Positions 20,490 through 30,343 of a DNA stretch of 64,000 nt are shown in pieces. The position numbers were made by a program, and so were the translations under genes. The DNA lies in assembly GCF_000336385.2 (NCBI RefSeq), contig NZ_HG424452.1:54965-118964 (forward strand). Reading direction: 5' to 3'. The notes beneath the pieces are model-generated. The model saw only the letters and a program-made list of their open reading frames with translations. It was not told where the DNA came from and did no database searches. The stretch's first letter is position 1; the number at the start of each line of letters is the position of its first letter. Source of the stretch: Lysobacter antibioticus HS124. GTDB lineage: Bacteria; Pseudomonadota; Gammaproteobacteria; Xanthomonadales; Xanthomonadaceae.

Positions 20490-21350
20490 TTGGCATCGTT
20501 CGACCTGGACCAGCTCAAGGCCTTCGTCGCGGTCGCCGACGCCGGCAGCATTTCGGCCGGCGCGGCGCAGGTGTTCCGCTCGCAGTCGGCGATCAGCGAG
20601 CAATTGCAGAAGCTCGAACGCGCCGCCGGCGCCGTCTTGCTGCTGCGCTCGCGCCAGGGCGTCGCGCCCACCGCCGCCGGCCAGCGCCTGCTCGCGCATG
20701 CGCGGCAGCTGCTCGCGCTGGGCGAACTGGCCCTGCACGACGTGCGCCGCGAACTGCGCCGCACCGACTTGCGCCTGGGCATCAGCGATTACTACCGGCC
20801 CGACGAGATCGCCGGGCTGCTGCGCCACCTCGCCCGGCACTGCCCGCAACTGCGCCTGCAGGTCGCGCTGGGCACCAGCGCGGCGATCGCGCGCGGCCAT
20901 GCCGAGGGCGCTTACGACGTAGCCCTGATCATGCAGGTGGAAAGCACGGCGACGCGCGCCGCCGGCGCGGGCGCGCCGCTGCGACGCGAAGCGCTGGCCT
21001 GGGTCGCCGCTGCCGGGCTGGACCTGCGCGCCGAAGAGGAGTTGCCGCTGGTGTTGCTGCCGCCGGACTGCGCCCTGCATCGGCTGGCAGTGGAGCGGCT
21101 GCGCAAGCACCGCAGCGCCTGCCGCCTCGCCCATCAGGCCAGCGGCGTGGCCGGCCTGCAGGCGGCGCTGCGCGCCGGGCTCGGCGTCGGCTGCCTCAAC
21201 GCCTCGGCGATCGGCGACGGCCTGGCGGTAGCGCAGTCGCCGCGCCTGCCGGCGTTACCCGGCTGCAGCTTCCGCCTGATCCTGCCCTCGCCCGGCGCCA
21301 ACGCCGCGCTGCGCGAAGCCGGCGCCGCCCTGCACGCCTACTTCGCGTAG
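20490..21350 (+). CDS. LysR-family regulator (TTG start)
   Basis: Encodes 286 residues. The start is TTG, supported by TGGAGA about 9 bases upstream and by the family N-terminus (FDLDQLKAFVAVADAGSISAGA). HTH about 6-63 with SQSAISEQLQKLE; the effector domain follows. The LRLGISDYYRPDEIAGLL segment is typical of a LysR subgroup that controls a divergent gene. The divergent tautomerase gene is the likely target. Confidence 0.82.
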   Translation: MASFDLDQLKAFVAVADAGSISAGAAQVFRSQSAISEQLQKLERAAGAVLLLRSRQGVAPTAAGQRLLAHARQLLALGELALHDVRRELRRTDLRLGISDYYRPDEIAGLLRHLARHCPQLRLQVALGTSAAIARGHAEGAYDVALIMQVESTATRAAGAGAPLRREALAWVAAAGLDLRAEEELPLVLLPPDCALHRLAVERLRKHRSACRLAHQASGVAGLQAALRAGLGVGCLNASAIGDGLAVAQSPRLPALPGCSFRLILPSPGANAALREAGAALHAYFA

Positions 21351-21356
21351 CGCCCC

Positions 21357-21515
21357 CTGTAGGAGCGGTGTGCGCCGCGACAGCCGAAGCGGCGCGACAA
21401 CGCGTGCAGCCCCGGAGCCGATCGAACCTGCAGGCGCAGAGCTCGTCCACCCGGGCTTCGGTCGCAACGCTCGCGCACACCGCGGCGGTCGTCGCGGCGC
21501 ACACCGCTGCTACAG
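21357..21515. repeat. REPIN: inverted pair of REP palindromes
   Basis: A 25-base REP (21357-21381, beginning CTGTAGGAGCGGTGTGCGCC) is followed by its reverse complement with one change (21491-21515). Each unit is itself a partial palindrome (GAGCGG...CCGC). This is the REPIN arrangement, two REPs in inverted orientation about 110 bases apart. It lies between the convergent LysR and ung genes. Confidence 0.75.
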
Positions 21516-21524
21516 GAGGCGCGG

Positions 21525-22229
21525 CTACAACTGCTCGCGCGGCGGCAGGGTCCAGTCGATCGGCGCCTGCCCCTGGCGCGACAGGTATTCGTTGGCGGCG
21601 GAGAAATGGCCGCAGCCGATGAAGCCGCGATGCGCCGACAAGGGCGAGGGATGCGGCGCCTTGAGCACGCGGTGGCGGCGCGGGTCGATGACCTTGCCCT
21701 TGGCCTGGGCGTAGCTGCCCCAGAGCAGGAACACCAGGCCCTCGCGCTCGCGGTTGAGCACGTCGACGACGTGGTCGGTGAAGCCTTCCCAGCCCTTGCC
21801 CTGGTGCGCGCCAGCGCGGCCTTCCTCGACCGTCAGCACCGCATTGAGCAGCAGCACGCCGCGCCGTGCCCACGGCAGCAGGCAGCCGTGATCGGGCCGA
21901 GCGATGCCGAGGTCGCGCTGGATTTCCTTGAAGATGTTGTCCAGCGACGGCGGCACCGGCACGCCCGGTTGCACCGAGAAGCACAACCCGTGCGCCTGGC
22001 CGTAACCGTGGTACGGGTCCTGGCCGAGAATCACCACCTTGACCTGCTCGAACGGCGTGGCGTCGAACGCGGAGAAGATCTGCGGCCCGGGCGGGAAGAT
22101 CCGCGCGCCGGCGGCCTTGCGCTCGCGCAGGAAGCGCGACAACGACTGCATGTCCTCGCGCCCGAACCAATCGCCGACCCGCGCCTTCCACGACGGATCG
22201 AGCTTGATGTCGCGATCGCCGTCGCTCAT
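21525..22229 (-). CDS. ung: Uracil-DNA glycosylase, family 1
   Basis: Encodes 234 residues with the family 1 signatures in order: GQDPYHG (catalytic water-activating D71), LLLNAVLTV (uracil-binding Asn), GHQG-like AHQGKGW, and [12 protein letters not shown] (catalytic His and minor-groove loop). It excises uracil from DNA in base-excision repair. Its ATG overlaps the stop of the upstream double-receiver gene by ATGA, so the two are translationally coupled. Confidence 0.95.
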   Translation of the reverse strand: MSDGDRDIKLDPSWKARVGDWFGREDMQSLSRFLRERKAAGARIFPPGPQIFSAFDATPFEQVKVVILGQDPYHGYGQAHGLCFSVQPGVPVPPSLDNIFKEIQRDLGIARPDHGCLLPWARRGVLLLNAVLTVEEGRAGAHQGKGWEGFTDHVVDVLNREREGLVFLLWGSYAQAKGKVIDPRRHRVLKAPHPSPLSAHRGFIGCGHFSAANEYLSRQGQAPIDWTLPPREQL

Positions 22230-23086
22230 GCCGGCACCACCGTCGCGCTGGGCTCGGACAGCCGCGACAGGCGCAGCTGGAACAAGGTCTTGGTCACCAG
22301 CAGGCGCTCTTCGATCGGCTTGAGCACCAGATCGTTGGCGCCGGCGCGCAGCAACTCGCTCTGGTTGTCGCGGTTGGCGTCGCCGGTCATCACCAGCACC
22401 GGCAGGCGGCGCTTGCCGTAGCCGAAATCGCCGCGCAGCCGCGCCAGCAGGTCCTTGCCGCCGAGCTCGCCCTTCAGGTAGACGTCGGTCAGCACCAGGT
22501 CGGCGCCGGCGTCGCCGCCGTCGCGGCCGCTGGCGCGGTGCGCCTCCAGGTGCTCCAGCGCCTCTTCCACGCCGATGAAGTGCAGCACCTGCAGCGAATG
22601 ACGTTCGAGCATGCGCTTGGTCGCCACCGCCACCACCCGGCTGTCCTCGACGTAGAGTACGCGCGCGCCGGGAATCGGCTGCGGCTGCACGTAGCCGCGG
22701 ATGAACGCGGCCAGCGCGGCCGGGCCCAGCGACTTGTCGAAATAGTCGGTGACGTCTTCGGTGAAACGGCGCGCCTCCAGATGCGACTGGGCATCGCTGG
22801 AGACCACGATCACCGGCACGTAGGCCTGGCCGGCGGCCTCGCGCACCGCCCGCGCCAGGGCGATGCCGTCGCCATCGGGCAGCACCAGGGCGGTGGTGAC
22901 CAGGTCGACCTCGCCGTGATCGAGCGCGAGCTTGGCCTCGATGATGTTGCCGCACTGGACCAGGCGCAGGTTGGGCAGCTCGCGCAGCAGCACGTCGGCG
23001 ATCAGCTTGCGCACCAGCTTGGAGCCGTCGACCACCATCACCCGCGGCGCGGCGCTGTCGAAATGTCGCAGATTCTGGCTTTGCAT
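22226..23086 (-). CDS. Double-receiver protein with degenerate first receiver
   Basis: Encodes 286 residues, two receiver domains (about 14-130 and 143-275) and no output domain. The second is complete: acidic ED at the start (VLYVEDS), phospho-acceptor in VLTDVYL, T in VMTGD and K in VLKPI. In the first, the phospho-acceptor position is Ala ([12 protein letters not shown]) and the second acidic residue is Gly (VVDGS), so it should not be phosphorylated. It may act as a phosphorelay or dimerisation partner for an unlinked kinase. Four-base ATGA overlap with ung. Confidence 0.8.
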   Translation of the reverse strand: MQSQNLRHFDSAAPRVMVVDGSKLVRKLIADVLLRELPNLRLVQCGNIIEAKLALDHGEVDLVTTALVLPDGDGIALARAVREAAGQAYVPVIVVSSDAQSHLEARRFTEDVTDYFDKSLGPAALAAFIRGYVQPQPIPGARVLYVEDSRVVAVATKRMLERHSLQVLHFIGVEEALEHLEAHRASGRDGGDAGADLVLTDVYLKGELGGKDLLARLRGDFGYGKRRLPVLVMTGDANRDNQSELLRAGANDLVLKPIEERLLVTKTLFQLRLSRLSEPSATVVPA

Positions 23087-23258
23087 GGCGATCGATGATT
23101 ACCGGGTCGGCGACGCGCGTCCGGCGCCGGCGGGCGCCGATGCGCGGCGCGCAGGCGGGGGAACCCCGATTCTAGGCGCAAGCGGTCGCAGATTCCGAGT
23201 CTTGCGCATCAGGCTGGCGATCGGCACGCGGGCGCCCGCGGCGGCGCGGCCGCCCGGC

Positions 23259-24248
23259 TCAGCCGCGGCCGGCGCGGGCCTGGCGCAGGTGGTGTCCGGT
23301 CACCAGGCCGGCGCCGAACCAGCCCAGCGCGGCCGAACCGGCCAGGATCGCCAGCGCCTGCAGCGGGCCGAAGCCCTCCAGCACGAAGCGGCTGCCGTAG
23401 CTGGCGGCGAGCGCGCCCAGCGGTTCGCGCAGGCTGCGGTCGGCCACGGTCAGCAAGGCCAATGCGACCGCACCGGCGGCCAGGCCGTAGCACGCGCCCA
23501 GGTACAGGAACGGTCGGCGGATGAAACCGTCGGTGGCGCCGAGCAATTGCAGCACACCGATCTCCTCGCGCCGCGACTGGATGTCCAGGCGCACGGTGTT
23601 GCCGACCACCAGCAGCGCGCCCAGGCCCAGCCCGATCGCCAGCATCCAGGCCAGGCGGCCGCCGAAGCGCAGCCAACCGTCCAGGCGCTGGCGCCAACCG
23701 GCGTCGTGCTGGACCAGATCGGCTTCGGCCAACTCGCCCAGCGATTGCGCCAGGGCCAGTTCGTCGCCCTTGGGCGTCACCAGCAGCAGACTCGGCAGCG
23801 GATTGCCTTCGATCGCGCTGAGGCTGTCGCCGAGGCCGCTCTTCTCGCGCAGCTCCGCCAGGCCTTGCTCGGGCGTGCGCAGCTCGACCGCGCCGACCTC
23901 GGGACGCGCGCGCAGCTCCGCGGCCAGCGCGCGGGCGCGCTCGACCGCGATGTCGGGCTTGAGGAACAGGCTGATCTGGCGCGAACGCTGCACGTCGCCG
24001 GCGAAACGCTCGATGTTGCTCAGCGCCGCCCACAGCCCCAACGGCAGTGCCAGCGCCACCGCCATGACCCCGATGGTCAGCAGCGCCGCCCAGGGCTTGC
24101 GCAGCAGGCGGCCGAGGCTGGCGACCAGGCTGTGCAGATGGTGTTCGAACCACGGCCCCAAGCCGGAGCGCGCGGCCGCGGCGATGGCGTCGTCGTGATC
24201 GTGGGCGGGGCCGCGCTGATCGCGGCCGTCCTGCGGCAATGCGTTCAT
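23259..24248 (-). CDS. ftsX: Cell division protein FtsX
   Basis: Encodes 329 residues: cytoplasmic N-terminus, TM1 about 55-75, a periplasmic domain about 76-220, then three further helices (about 222-320) in the standard four-helix FtsX layout. RREEIGVLQLLGATDGFIRRPFLY is the conserved coupling segment that contacts FtsE. With FtsE it forms the divisome ABC complex that activates periplasmic amidase hydrolysis of peptidoglycan. Its start overlaps the ftsE stop (ATGA). Confidence 0.92.
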   Translation of the reverse strand: MNALPQDGRDQRGPAHDHDDAIAAAARSGLGPWFEHHLHSLVASLGRLLRKPWAALLTIGVMAVALALPLGLWAALSNIERFAGDVQRSRQISLFLKPDIAVERARALAAELRARPEVGAVELRTPEQGLAELREKSGLGDSLSAIEGNPLPSLLLVTPKGDELALAQSLGELAEADLVQHDAGWRQRLDGWLRFGGRLAWMLAIGLGLGALLVVGNTVRLDIQSRREEIGVLQLLGATDGFIRRPFLYLGACYGLAAGAVALALLTVADRSLREPLGALAASYGSRFVLEGFGPLQALAILAGSAALGWFGAGLVTGHHLRQARAGRG

Positions 24249-24931
24249 TCGGCCAGGTCCTCGGGCGCGATGTCGTCGACCAGGCGGCCCTGGTTCAGCA
24301 CCAGCACGCGCTTGCGCATGCGCTTGACCAGGGCCAGGTCGTGGCTGGCGACCAGCACGCTGGTGCCGCGTTCGGGCAGCGACTGGAACAGGGCCATGAT
24401 CTCCGCCGACAGGGTCGGATCGAGATTGCCGGTGGGCTCGTCGGCGACCAGCAGGCGCGGTTCGCCGATGATCGCGCGGGCGATACCGACGCGTTGCTGC
24501 TCGCCGGCCGAGAGCTGGCCCGGCAGCGCTTCGGCGCGCGCGCCCAGGCCGACTTTCTCCAGCGTGGCGCGCACCCGCCGGCCGATGTCGGGCCGGCGCA
24601 GGCCGCGCAGCAGCAGCGGCAGGGCGACGTTGTCGGCGACGCTGCGATCGGCGAGCAGGCGGTGGTCCTGGAACACCACGCCGATCTCGCGCCGGTGCAG
24701 GGCCACGCGGCGGCCGCCGACCTTGTGCAGGCTGCGTTCGCCGAACAGCACCGCGCCGCGGCTGGGGCGCTCGCTGAGGTGGATGAGCTTGAGCAAAGTG
24801 CTCTTGCCGGCGCCGGAGTGGCCGGTCACGAACAGCATCTCGCCGGGCGCCACCTCGAAGCTGACTTCGCTGAGGGCCTCGTGGCCGCTGTCGTAGCGTT
24901 TGCTGACGTTGTCGAAGCGCAGGACGGTCAT
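24245..24931 (-). CDS. ftsE: Cell division ATP-binding protein FtsE
   Basis: Encodes 228 residues, an ABC ATPase. Walker A is GHSGAGKST, the Q-loop is VFQDHRLL, the signature is LSAGEQQRVGIARA (LSGGQ variant), Walker B is LLVADEPTGNLD and the H-loop is VASHD. The ATG at 24931 gives the usual MTVLRFDNVSKRYDSG start. First gene of the ftsEX operon; the usual upstream ftsY and downstream rpoH are not adjacent here. Confidence 0.93.
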   Translation of the reverse strand: MTVLRFDNVSKRYDSGHEALSEVSFEVAPGEMLFVTGHSGAGKSTLLKLIHLSERPSRGAVLFGERSLHKVGGRRVALHRREIGVVFQDHRLLADRSVADNVALPLLLRGLRRPDIGRRVRATLEKVGLGARAEALPGQLSAGEQQRVGIARAIIGEPRLLVADEPTGNLDPTLSAEIMALFQSLPERGTSVLVASHDLALVKRMRKRVLVLNQGRLVDDIAPEDLAE

Positions 24932-25231
24932 GGCGGAAGTATCGCAGAGCGAATCGCCGGCTTCATCACGTTTCGGCATCCGGGTTTGGCCTATGTTCGC
25001 GCTGCGGTCGGCGCGGCATCGCCGACGTGCTCGACGACACAGACCGACCGTTCAGGCCGGCACGGCTCGCGCGACCGCAGGCCACCGTTCCGCCGCACCG
25101 GCGCGTGCCGCCGCGGCGCGCGGCCGGCGCACGCTAGCCCTCTTGCAACGCTGCCTACGTCCGACATCACGCGCCGCGCCGATTCCCGGCGGCGGCGGAC
25201 CGCCCCTGTCCACGACCTAGGAGCACCCGAC
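24932..25231. other. Intergenic, no gene seen
   Basis: The spacer between divergent ftsE and the secreted-protein gene contains no credible frame and no recognised motif, apart from TAGGAG about 9 bases before the next ATG. Confidence 0.3.
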
Positions 25232-25669
25232 ATGCGCACTCTTCCCGCCTCGCTGGCGCTCGCCGGCCTGTTCGCGCTCGGCCTGCATGCCCAAGACGCC
25301 CGCGCCGAGCAATACGATCCGCCGCTCAACATCGGCACCCTGGTCTGCCCGGCCGGTTCCAGCGGCTACGGCAACGCGCGCTTCATCGTCTTCCCCTCGT
25401 TCGGCAGCGCGCCGCCGAACTGGCGCATGACGATCTGGTGCAACGCCGGCGGCAGCGGCCGTCGCGGCCATTTCGAACCCGGTTCCGGCGGCGTGTTCAG
25501 CGCCTGGCCGTATGCCGGCGGCGCGTTCGGCGTCGGTTGGCCGGCCTCGCCGAACTACGGCAACCAGTATCAGTCGCTGGACATCGACATCGACGGCGAC
25601 CTGGACGTGTTCCAGTTGGTGGAAACCGCGGCCAACACCTGGTCGGTGTACCTCAGCCGCACCCAGTGA
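25232..25669 (+). CDS. Small secreted protein, unknown
   Basis: Encodes 145 residues with a clear signal peptide (MRTLPASLALAGLFALGLHA, cleavage probably after DARA) and a mature part of about 120 residues. The mature part has two Cys (LVCPAG, IWCNAG) and is rich in Gly, Tyr, Trp and Asn, suggesting a compact disulfide-bonded beta protein. It ends in an acidic DIDIDGDLDVF segment that could bind calcium. I do not recognise a family. It is expressed alone and is followed by a convergent hairpin. Likely extracellular or periplasmic. Confidence 0.65.
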   Translation: MRTLPASLALAGLFALGLHAQDARAEQYDPPLNIGTLVCPAGSSGYGNARFIVFPSFGSAPPNWRMTIWCNAGGSGRRGHFEPGSGGVFSAWPYAGGAFGVGWPASPNYGNQYQSLDIDIDGDLDVFQLVETAANTWSVYLSRTQ

Positions 25670-25808
25670 GCGCGCCGCGCGGCCTGCGGGCCGCCGTTTC
25701 GCAGGGGATGGGGAGAGGCGATGGAGGTGCGGGCCAGGCCCGCGCGGCCAGCTGACCGAGGACGGCGCACCGGGCCTGCGCACGCGCAGACCCGGACGGG
25801 CAGGACGA

Positions 25809-25836
25809 CGGCGGCCGGCGCGAGCGCCGGCCGCCG
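25809..25836. terminator. Perfect GC hairpin between convergent genes
   Basis: A 12-bp perfect stem centred on GCGGCCGGCG/CGCCGGCCGC with a CGAG loop lies between the secreted-protein gene and rhlB, which converge. No T-tract on either side; a bidirectional structure-based terminator is likely. Confidence 0.5.
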
Positions 25837-25843
25837 GAGCGCG

Positions 25844-27595
25844 TCAGTGCTGGCTGCGCGGCGGACGCGCGACCAGCGACTTGAGCTTGCGGCCGATGCG
25901 GCCGAGCAGCGAGGGCTTGGCCTCGGCCGAGGCGGCCGGGGCGGCAACGGTCGGCTTCGCGGCGGACGCCGGCGCGGCCTTCGGCGCCTGCCCCTGCGCC
26001 GGTGCGGCGGCGGCCGGGGCGGCAGCGCCCTCGGCGCCTTCGATGCGGCGACCGCCGCGACGGCGGCGACGCTTGCGCGGCGCACGCTCGCCTTCGCCGG
26101 CCGGCGCGGCGGACGCGGCAGCGGCTTCCGCACGCGGTGCGCGCGGCGGACGCGGCGCAGCGGCTTCGCCGTCCGCGGCGACGGCAGCGCCGTCCTCGCT
26201 GCGCGGACGCTCGCGGCGCGGCGCGCCGTCCCGGCGGCCTTCGCTGCGGCCGCCGCGGCCCGAGCCTGAACCCGAGCCCGAACCGCTGCGGCTGCGACCG
26301 CCGCCGCGGCGCTGCTCGTCGGCGGCGCGCTGCTCGCGCGCCTCCTTGAAGATCGCGCCGATGCTTTCGTTCTCTTCGCCGTCCTCGCCGGCCGGCACTT
26401 CGCGCGGCGCGCGCGGCAGCGCGACCAGCAGCTCGGCGTCGACCGGAGCGGTCGGCAGCTTCTGCTCGATGTAGGCCTCGATGTCCGGCAGGCTCATCGC
26501 ATAGCGCTCGCAGGCGAAGCTGATCGCGTCGCCCTCGGCGCCCAGGCGCGCGGTGCGGCCGATGCGGTGGACGTAGTCCTCGGCGTCGAACGGCAGGTCG
26601 TAGTTGTAGACGTGGCTGACGCCGTCGATGTGCAGGCCGCGCGCCGCCACGTCGGTGGCGACCAGGATCTCGAGCTGGCCCTTCTGGAACTTGTTCAGCA
26701 GCGACTCGCGCTTCTTCTGCGGCACGTCGCCGGACAGCACGCCGACCCGGTAGCCGCCGCGTTCCAGCGCGCGCGCGACCCGCTCCACCCATGCCTTGGT
26801 ATTGACGAACACCATGGTGCGCGCGCCTTCGCTGCGCGACAGCAGGCCCAGCAGCAGCGGGATCTTCTCGTCGTCGGCCGGGAAATAGACCTTCTGCCGG
26901 ACCTTGGCGGCGGTGATGAACTCGGTCTCGACGACCACCTTCTCCGGCTCGTTCATGTGCTCGTAGGCGAGCTCCAGAACGCGGTGGCTCAGGGTCGCCG
27001 AGAACAGCAGGGTCTGGCGCTCGGTGCGGATCGGCATGCGCCGCAGCAGGAAGCGGATGTCCTTGATGAAGCCCAGGTCGAACATCCGATCGGCTTCGTC
27101 GAGCACGCACATTTCGCAGGCGTGCAGCGACACCACTTTGTGCTGCTTGACGTAGTCGATCAGCCGGCCCGGGGTGGCGATGATGACATCGGCGCCCTTC
27201 TGCAGCAGCTCGCGCTGCTTGTCGTAGTCGACGCCGCCGTAGACCAGGGCGAACTTCAGGCCGAGATCGGAACCAAACTTGACCGCGTCCTTGTGGATCT
27301 GGATCGCCAGCTCGCGGGTCGGGGCCAGGATCAGCGCGCGCGGGTCTTCCGGCTTGCGCTCGGCCAGGGCCGGGCGGGTCAGCAGGCGGTTCATCACCGC
27401 CACCAGGAAGGCCAGGGTCTTGCCGGTGCCGGTCTGGGCCTGGCCGGCGACGTCGCGCCCGGTCAGGGCGATCGGCAGGGTCAGGGCCTGGATCGGCGTG
27501 CAGCGCGAGAACCCGGCGCCCTCCAGGCCGGCCAGCAGGCTCGGGTGCAGATCGAAGGAGGAAAATGTTACGTCGGTTAAAGGCTTGTCGCTCAT
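25844..27595 (-). CDS. rhlB: DEAD-box RNA helicase RhlB
   Basis: Encodes 583 residues. Helicase core about 1-400: Q-motif [13 protein letters not shown], Walker [26 protein letters not shown] in [12 protein letters not shown], then [23 protein letters not shown] and HRIGRTAR in the second RecA domain. Residues from about 400 form a long disordered tail with an [13 protein letters not shown] run and alternating Arg-rich and Ala/Pro-rich blocks, as in xanthomonad RhlB. The helicase unwinds RNA in the degradosome. The ATG at 27595 (MSDKPLTD) matches the family. It is divergent from trxA-rho, the conserved neighbourhood. Confidence 0.93.
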   Translation of the reverse strand: MSDKPLTDVTFSSFDLHPSLLAGLEGAGFSRCTPIQALTLPIALTGRDVAGQAQTGTGKTLAFLVAVMNRLLTRPALAERKPEDPRALILAPTRELAIQIHKDAVKFGSDLGLKFALVYGGVDYDKQRELLQKGADVIIATPGRLIDYVKQHKVVSLHACEMCVLDEADRMFDLGFIKDIRFLLRRMPIRTERQTLLFSATLSHRVLELAYEHMNEPEKVVVETEFITAAKVRQKVYFPADDEKIPLLLGLLSRSEGARTMVFVNTKAWVERVARALERGGYRVGVLSGDVPQKKRESLLNKFQKGQLEILVATDVAARGLHIDGVSHVYNYDLPFDAEDYVHRIGRTARLGAEGDAISFACERYAMSLPDIEAYIEQKLPTAPVDAELLVALPRAPREVPAGEDGEENESIGAIFKEAREQRAADEQRRGGGRSRSGSGSGSGSGRGGRSEGRRDGAPRRERPRSEDGAAVAADGEAAAPRPPRAPRAEAAAASAAPAGEGERAPRKRRRRRGGRRIEGAEGAAAPAAAAPAQGQAPKAAPASAAKPTVAAPAASAEAKPSLLGRIGRKLKSLVARPPRSQH

Positions 27596-27849
27596 GCGTT
27601 TCAGAAGTCCGCGCCGTTCGGGCGCCGTAGGGTGTCGCTTGCGTGGGTGGCGTCGGCGAAGCAGACTGCCGGGGCCGAGCCGGCGCCCGAGTTTGGACTC
27701 CGTGGCGGGCTCGATGGGGCCGTGGCGCAGCCCTTGAAGGTGCCGCGAAACGCCCCAGTTTAACGTAAGCCCCCACCCGGCATGACCTTCCGGGTGTTCC
27801 ATTCAAGATTCACCTGTACCGTACGGTCCAGTATCCGCAGGAGACCCCC

Positions 27850-28176
27850 GTGAGCGAAAAAATTCTGCATGTCGGCGATTCCGACTTCGACGCCGCCGTG
27901 CTGCAGTCGTCCGAACCCGTCCTGGTCGATTTCTGGGCCGAATGGTGCGGTCCGTGCAAGATGATCGCTCCGGCCCTGGACGAACTGGCTGAGGTCTACG
28001 ACGGCAAGGTCAAGATCGCCAAGGTCAACGTGGACCACAACCGCACCACGGCGATGAAGTACCACGTGCGCTCGATCCCGATGCTGCTGCTGTTCAAGGA
28101 CGGCCAGGTCCAGGCCACCCAGATCGGCGCGGTCGGCAAGGCCCAGCTGAGCCAGATGATCGACAAGGCGCTCTGA
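27850..28176 (+). CDS. trxA: Thioredoxin 1
   Basis: Encodes 108 residues from a GTG start; AGGAG lies 7 bases upstream. The active site is W32-C33-G-P-C36-K, with buried D27 and cis-Pro in SIPMLLLF. Cytoplasmic dithiol reductant for ribonucleotide reductase, methionine sulfoxide reductase and others. It is the middle gene of the conserved rhlB | trxA-rho block, 246 bases before rho. Confidence 0.95.
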   Translation: MSEKILHVGDSDFDAAVLQSSEPVLVDFWAEWCGPCKMIAPALDELAEVYDGKVKIAKVNVDHNRTTAMKYHVRSIPMLLLFKDGQVQATQIGAVGKAQLSQMIDKAL

Positions 28177-28187
28177 CGCGCCCCGGT

Positions 28188-28217
28188 CTCGCGCCCCTGC
28201 CCCGCCGCGGGCGCGAG
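28188..28217 (+). terminator. Hairpin after trxA / in rho leader
   Basis: CTCGCGCCC (28188-28196) pairs with GGGCGCGAG (28209-28217) across a C-rich 12-base loop, just after the trxA stop. No T-tract follows. It could end part of trxA transcription or belong to the rho leader, where Rho is known to autoregulate in other bacteria. Confidence 0.35.
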
Positions 28218-28422
28218 CCGCTCCGGGCCTTGCCCGGCAAGGTGAACGGCATCGCTCGGGAAGCTTGCCGCCACGCAGCGGCAGTGCTAGTTTCGCTGTA
28301 CCCGGCGTCGGACTTCGCGTCCCCGCGCCGCACCCCGTCTGACATACCCATCTATCCACCTACGTCCCTGACGTCCCGCTCGCCTCTACGCGAGCGCTCG
28401 CCGCTTAGCGAGGAACCTCCGC

Positions 28423-30141
28423 TTGTCCGATAAGACCCCCGACGCTGGCGATACCGCCGAAAAGCGCGTGCGCAAGCCGCGCGCCAGCAAAGCCGCCGAA
28501 GCCGCTCCGGCCGTGGTCGGCGACGCCAGCCCTCTGATTCCCGCGCCCGCTCCCGTCGAAGCGGCGCCTCCCAAGCCCGCCCCGGCCCCCAGCGCCAGCG
28601 AGTCCGCACCGGCCGCCGCTTCCGGCGCCGAGAGCGCCGCGCCGCAGCAGGGCAACGAAGGCGGCGGCAACCCGCAATCGCAGCAGGCCCAGGGCCAGCG
28701 CGAAGGCGGCTTCGACAACAACCGCGGCAACCGCCGCGACCGCTTCCGCAACCGCCGCGACCGCGACCGCGATCGCAACAACCGCCCGCAGCAGCGCGGC
28801 GGCGGCGGCGACGACTACGCCGACAACGGCGAGAACTTCGTTCCCCGCCCGCACCCGCAGGTTCCGGAGGGCTTCCCGCAATATTCGCTGGGCGACCTCA
28901 AGCGCATGCCCGCGCCGCGCCTGCTGGAGATCGCCGAACAGCTGAGCATCACCGACGGCGTCGCCCGCGCCCGCAAGCAGGACGTGATCTTCGCCCTGCT
29001 CAAGGTGCTGACCCGCCACGGCGAAGGCGTCGCCGCAGACGGCGTGCTGGAGATCCTGCCCGACGGCTTCGGCTTCCTGCGCGCGGCCGAGGCCAGCTAC
29101 CTGGCCGGCCCGGACGACACCTATATCTCGCCCAGCCAGATCCGCCGCTTCAACCTGCGCACCGGCGACCACTTGTCCGGCCGCATCCGCTTCCCCAAGG
29201 ACGGCGAACGCTATTTCGCCCTCTCGGTGGTCGACAGCATCAACGGCGAACCGCTGGAAGCGTCGAAGAACAAGGTCCTGTTCGAAAACCTGACCCCGCT
29301 GTTCCCGCGCCGCAAGTTCAAGCTCGAGCGCGGCGACGGCTCGACCGAGGACATCACCGGCCGCATCCTCGACCTGATGGCGCCGCAGGGCAAGGGCCAG
29401 CGCGCCCTGATCGTCTCGCCGCCCAAGGCCGGCAAGACCATGCTGATGCAGCAGGTCGCGACCGCGATCACCCATAACCACCCCGACGTGCACCTGATCG
29501 TGCTGCTGGTCGACGAGCGTCCGGAAGAAGTGACCGAAATGCAGCGCACCGTGCGCGGCGAAGTGGTCTCCTCGACCTTCGACGAACCGGCCGCGCGCCA
29601 CGTGCAGGTCGCGGAAATGGTGATCGAGCGCGCCAAGCGCCTGGTCGAACACAAGAAGGACGTGGTGATCCTGCTCGACTCGATCACCCGCCTGGCCCGC
29701 GCCTACAACAACGTGGTGCCGTCCTCGGGCAAGGTGCTCACCGGCGGCGTCGACGCCAACGCCCTGCACCGCCCGAAGCGCTTCTTCGGCGCCGCGCGCA
29801 ACGTGGAAGAAGGCGGCTCGCTGACCATCATCGCCACCGCGCTGATCGACACCGGCAGCAAGATGGACGAGGTGATCTACGAAGAGTTCAAGGGCACCGG
29901 CAACAGCGAAGTGCACCTGGACCGCCGCATCGCCGAAAAGCGCGTCTACCCGGCGATCAACATCAACCGCTCGGGCACCCGCCGCGAAGACCTGCTGATC
30001 GAGCCGGAGCTGCTGCAGAAGATCTGGATCCTGCGCAAGCTGCTGCACGGCATGGACGAGATCGGCGCGATGGAATTCCTGCTCGACAAGATGAAGAACA
30101 CCAAGTCCAACGACGAGTTCTTCAGCTCGATGAAGCGCTGA
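28423..30141 (+). CDS. rho: Transcription termination factor Rho (long N-terminal insertion)
   Basis: Encodes 572 residues, against 419 in E. coli. The start is TTG with AGGAAC upstream; no better start is in frame. Residues 1 to about 147 are low-complexity: Ala/Pro-rich first, then an Arg/Asp/Asn/Gly-rich stretch ([18 protein letters not shown]). The conserved part begins near 148 ([14 protein letters not shown]): cold-shock RNA-binding domain, Walker [10 protein letters not shown], Walker [18 protein letters not shown]-loop and R-loop. Hexameric ATP-dependent RNA translocase that ends transcription. Followed by a strong intrinsic terminator. Confidence 0.95.
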   Translation: MSDKTPDAGDTAEKRVRKPRASKAAEAAPAVVGDASPLIPAPAPVEAAPPKPAPAPSASESAPAAASGAESAAPQQGNEGGGNPQSQQAQGQREGGFDNNRGNRRDRFRNRRDRDRDRNNRPQQRGGGGDDYADNGENFVPRPHPQVPEGFPQYSLGDLKRMPAPRLLEIAEQLSITDGVARARKQDVIFALLKVLTRHGEGVAADGVLEILPDGFGFLRAAEASYLAGPDDTYISPSQIRRFNLRTGDHLSGRIRFPKDGERYFALSVVDSINGEPLEASKNKVLFENLTPLFPRRKFKLERGDGSTEDITGRILDLMAPQGKGQRALIVSPPKAGKTMLMQQVATAITHNHPDVHLIVLLVDERPEEVTEMQRTVRGEVVSSTFDEPAARHVQVAEMVIERAKRLVEHKKDVVILLDSITRLARAYNNVVPSSGKVLTGGVDANALHRPKRFFGAARNVEEGGSLTIIATALIDTGSKMDEVIYEEFKGTGNSEVHLDRRIAEKRVYPAININRSGTRREDLLIEPELLQKIWILRKLLHGMDEIGAMEFLLDKMKNTKSNDEFFSSMKR

Positions 30142-30163
30142 CGCGCCGCCTCGCAGCGACAAG

Positions 30164-30191
30164 AAAACGCCCCGCATCGCGGGGCGTTTTT
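30164..30191 (+). terminator. Intrinsic terminator of rho
   Basis: ACGCCCCGC (30167-30175), loop ATC and GCGGGGCGT (30179-30187) form a 9-bp stem, extended by AAA/TTT, followed by TTTTC. It lies 22 bases after the rho stop and is the clearest canonical terminator in the first half of the window. Confidence 0.9.
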
Positions 30192-30248
30192 CGTTTGTGG
30201 GGCGATACGCCGCGCTTTGCGGGCCGCACCGCCGCCTGCGACATCGCG

Positions 30249-30271
30249 GTCGCGGCTCGCGCCGCTCCTAC
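30249..30271 (-). repeat. Single REP palindrome
   Basis: A copy of the TGTAGGAGCGGC-type REP in reverse orientation (GTCGCGGCTCGCGCCGCTCC core), between the rho terminator and the end of the effector gene. Confidence 0.65.
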
Positions 30272-30343
30272 CCTGGCGACGGCGCGCTACTGCAGCTGCG
30301 ACCACGAAGTCCGGCGCGGCCCGGGCCGCGCCGGACCGATCGC

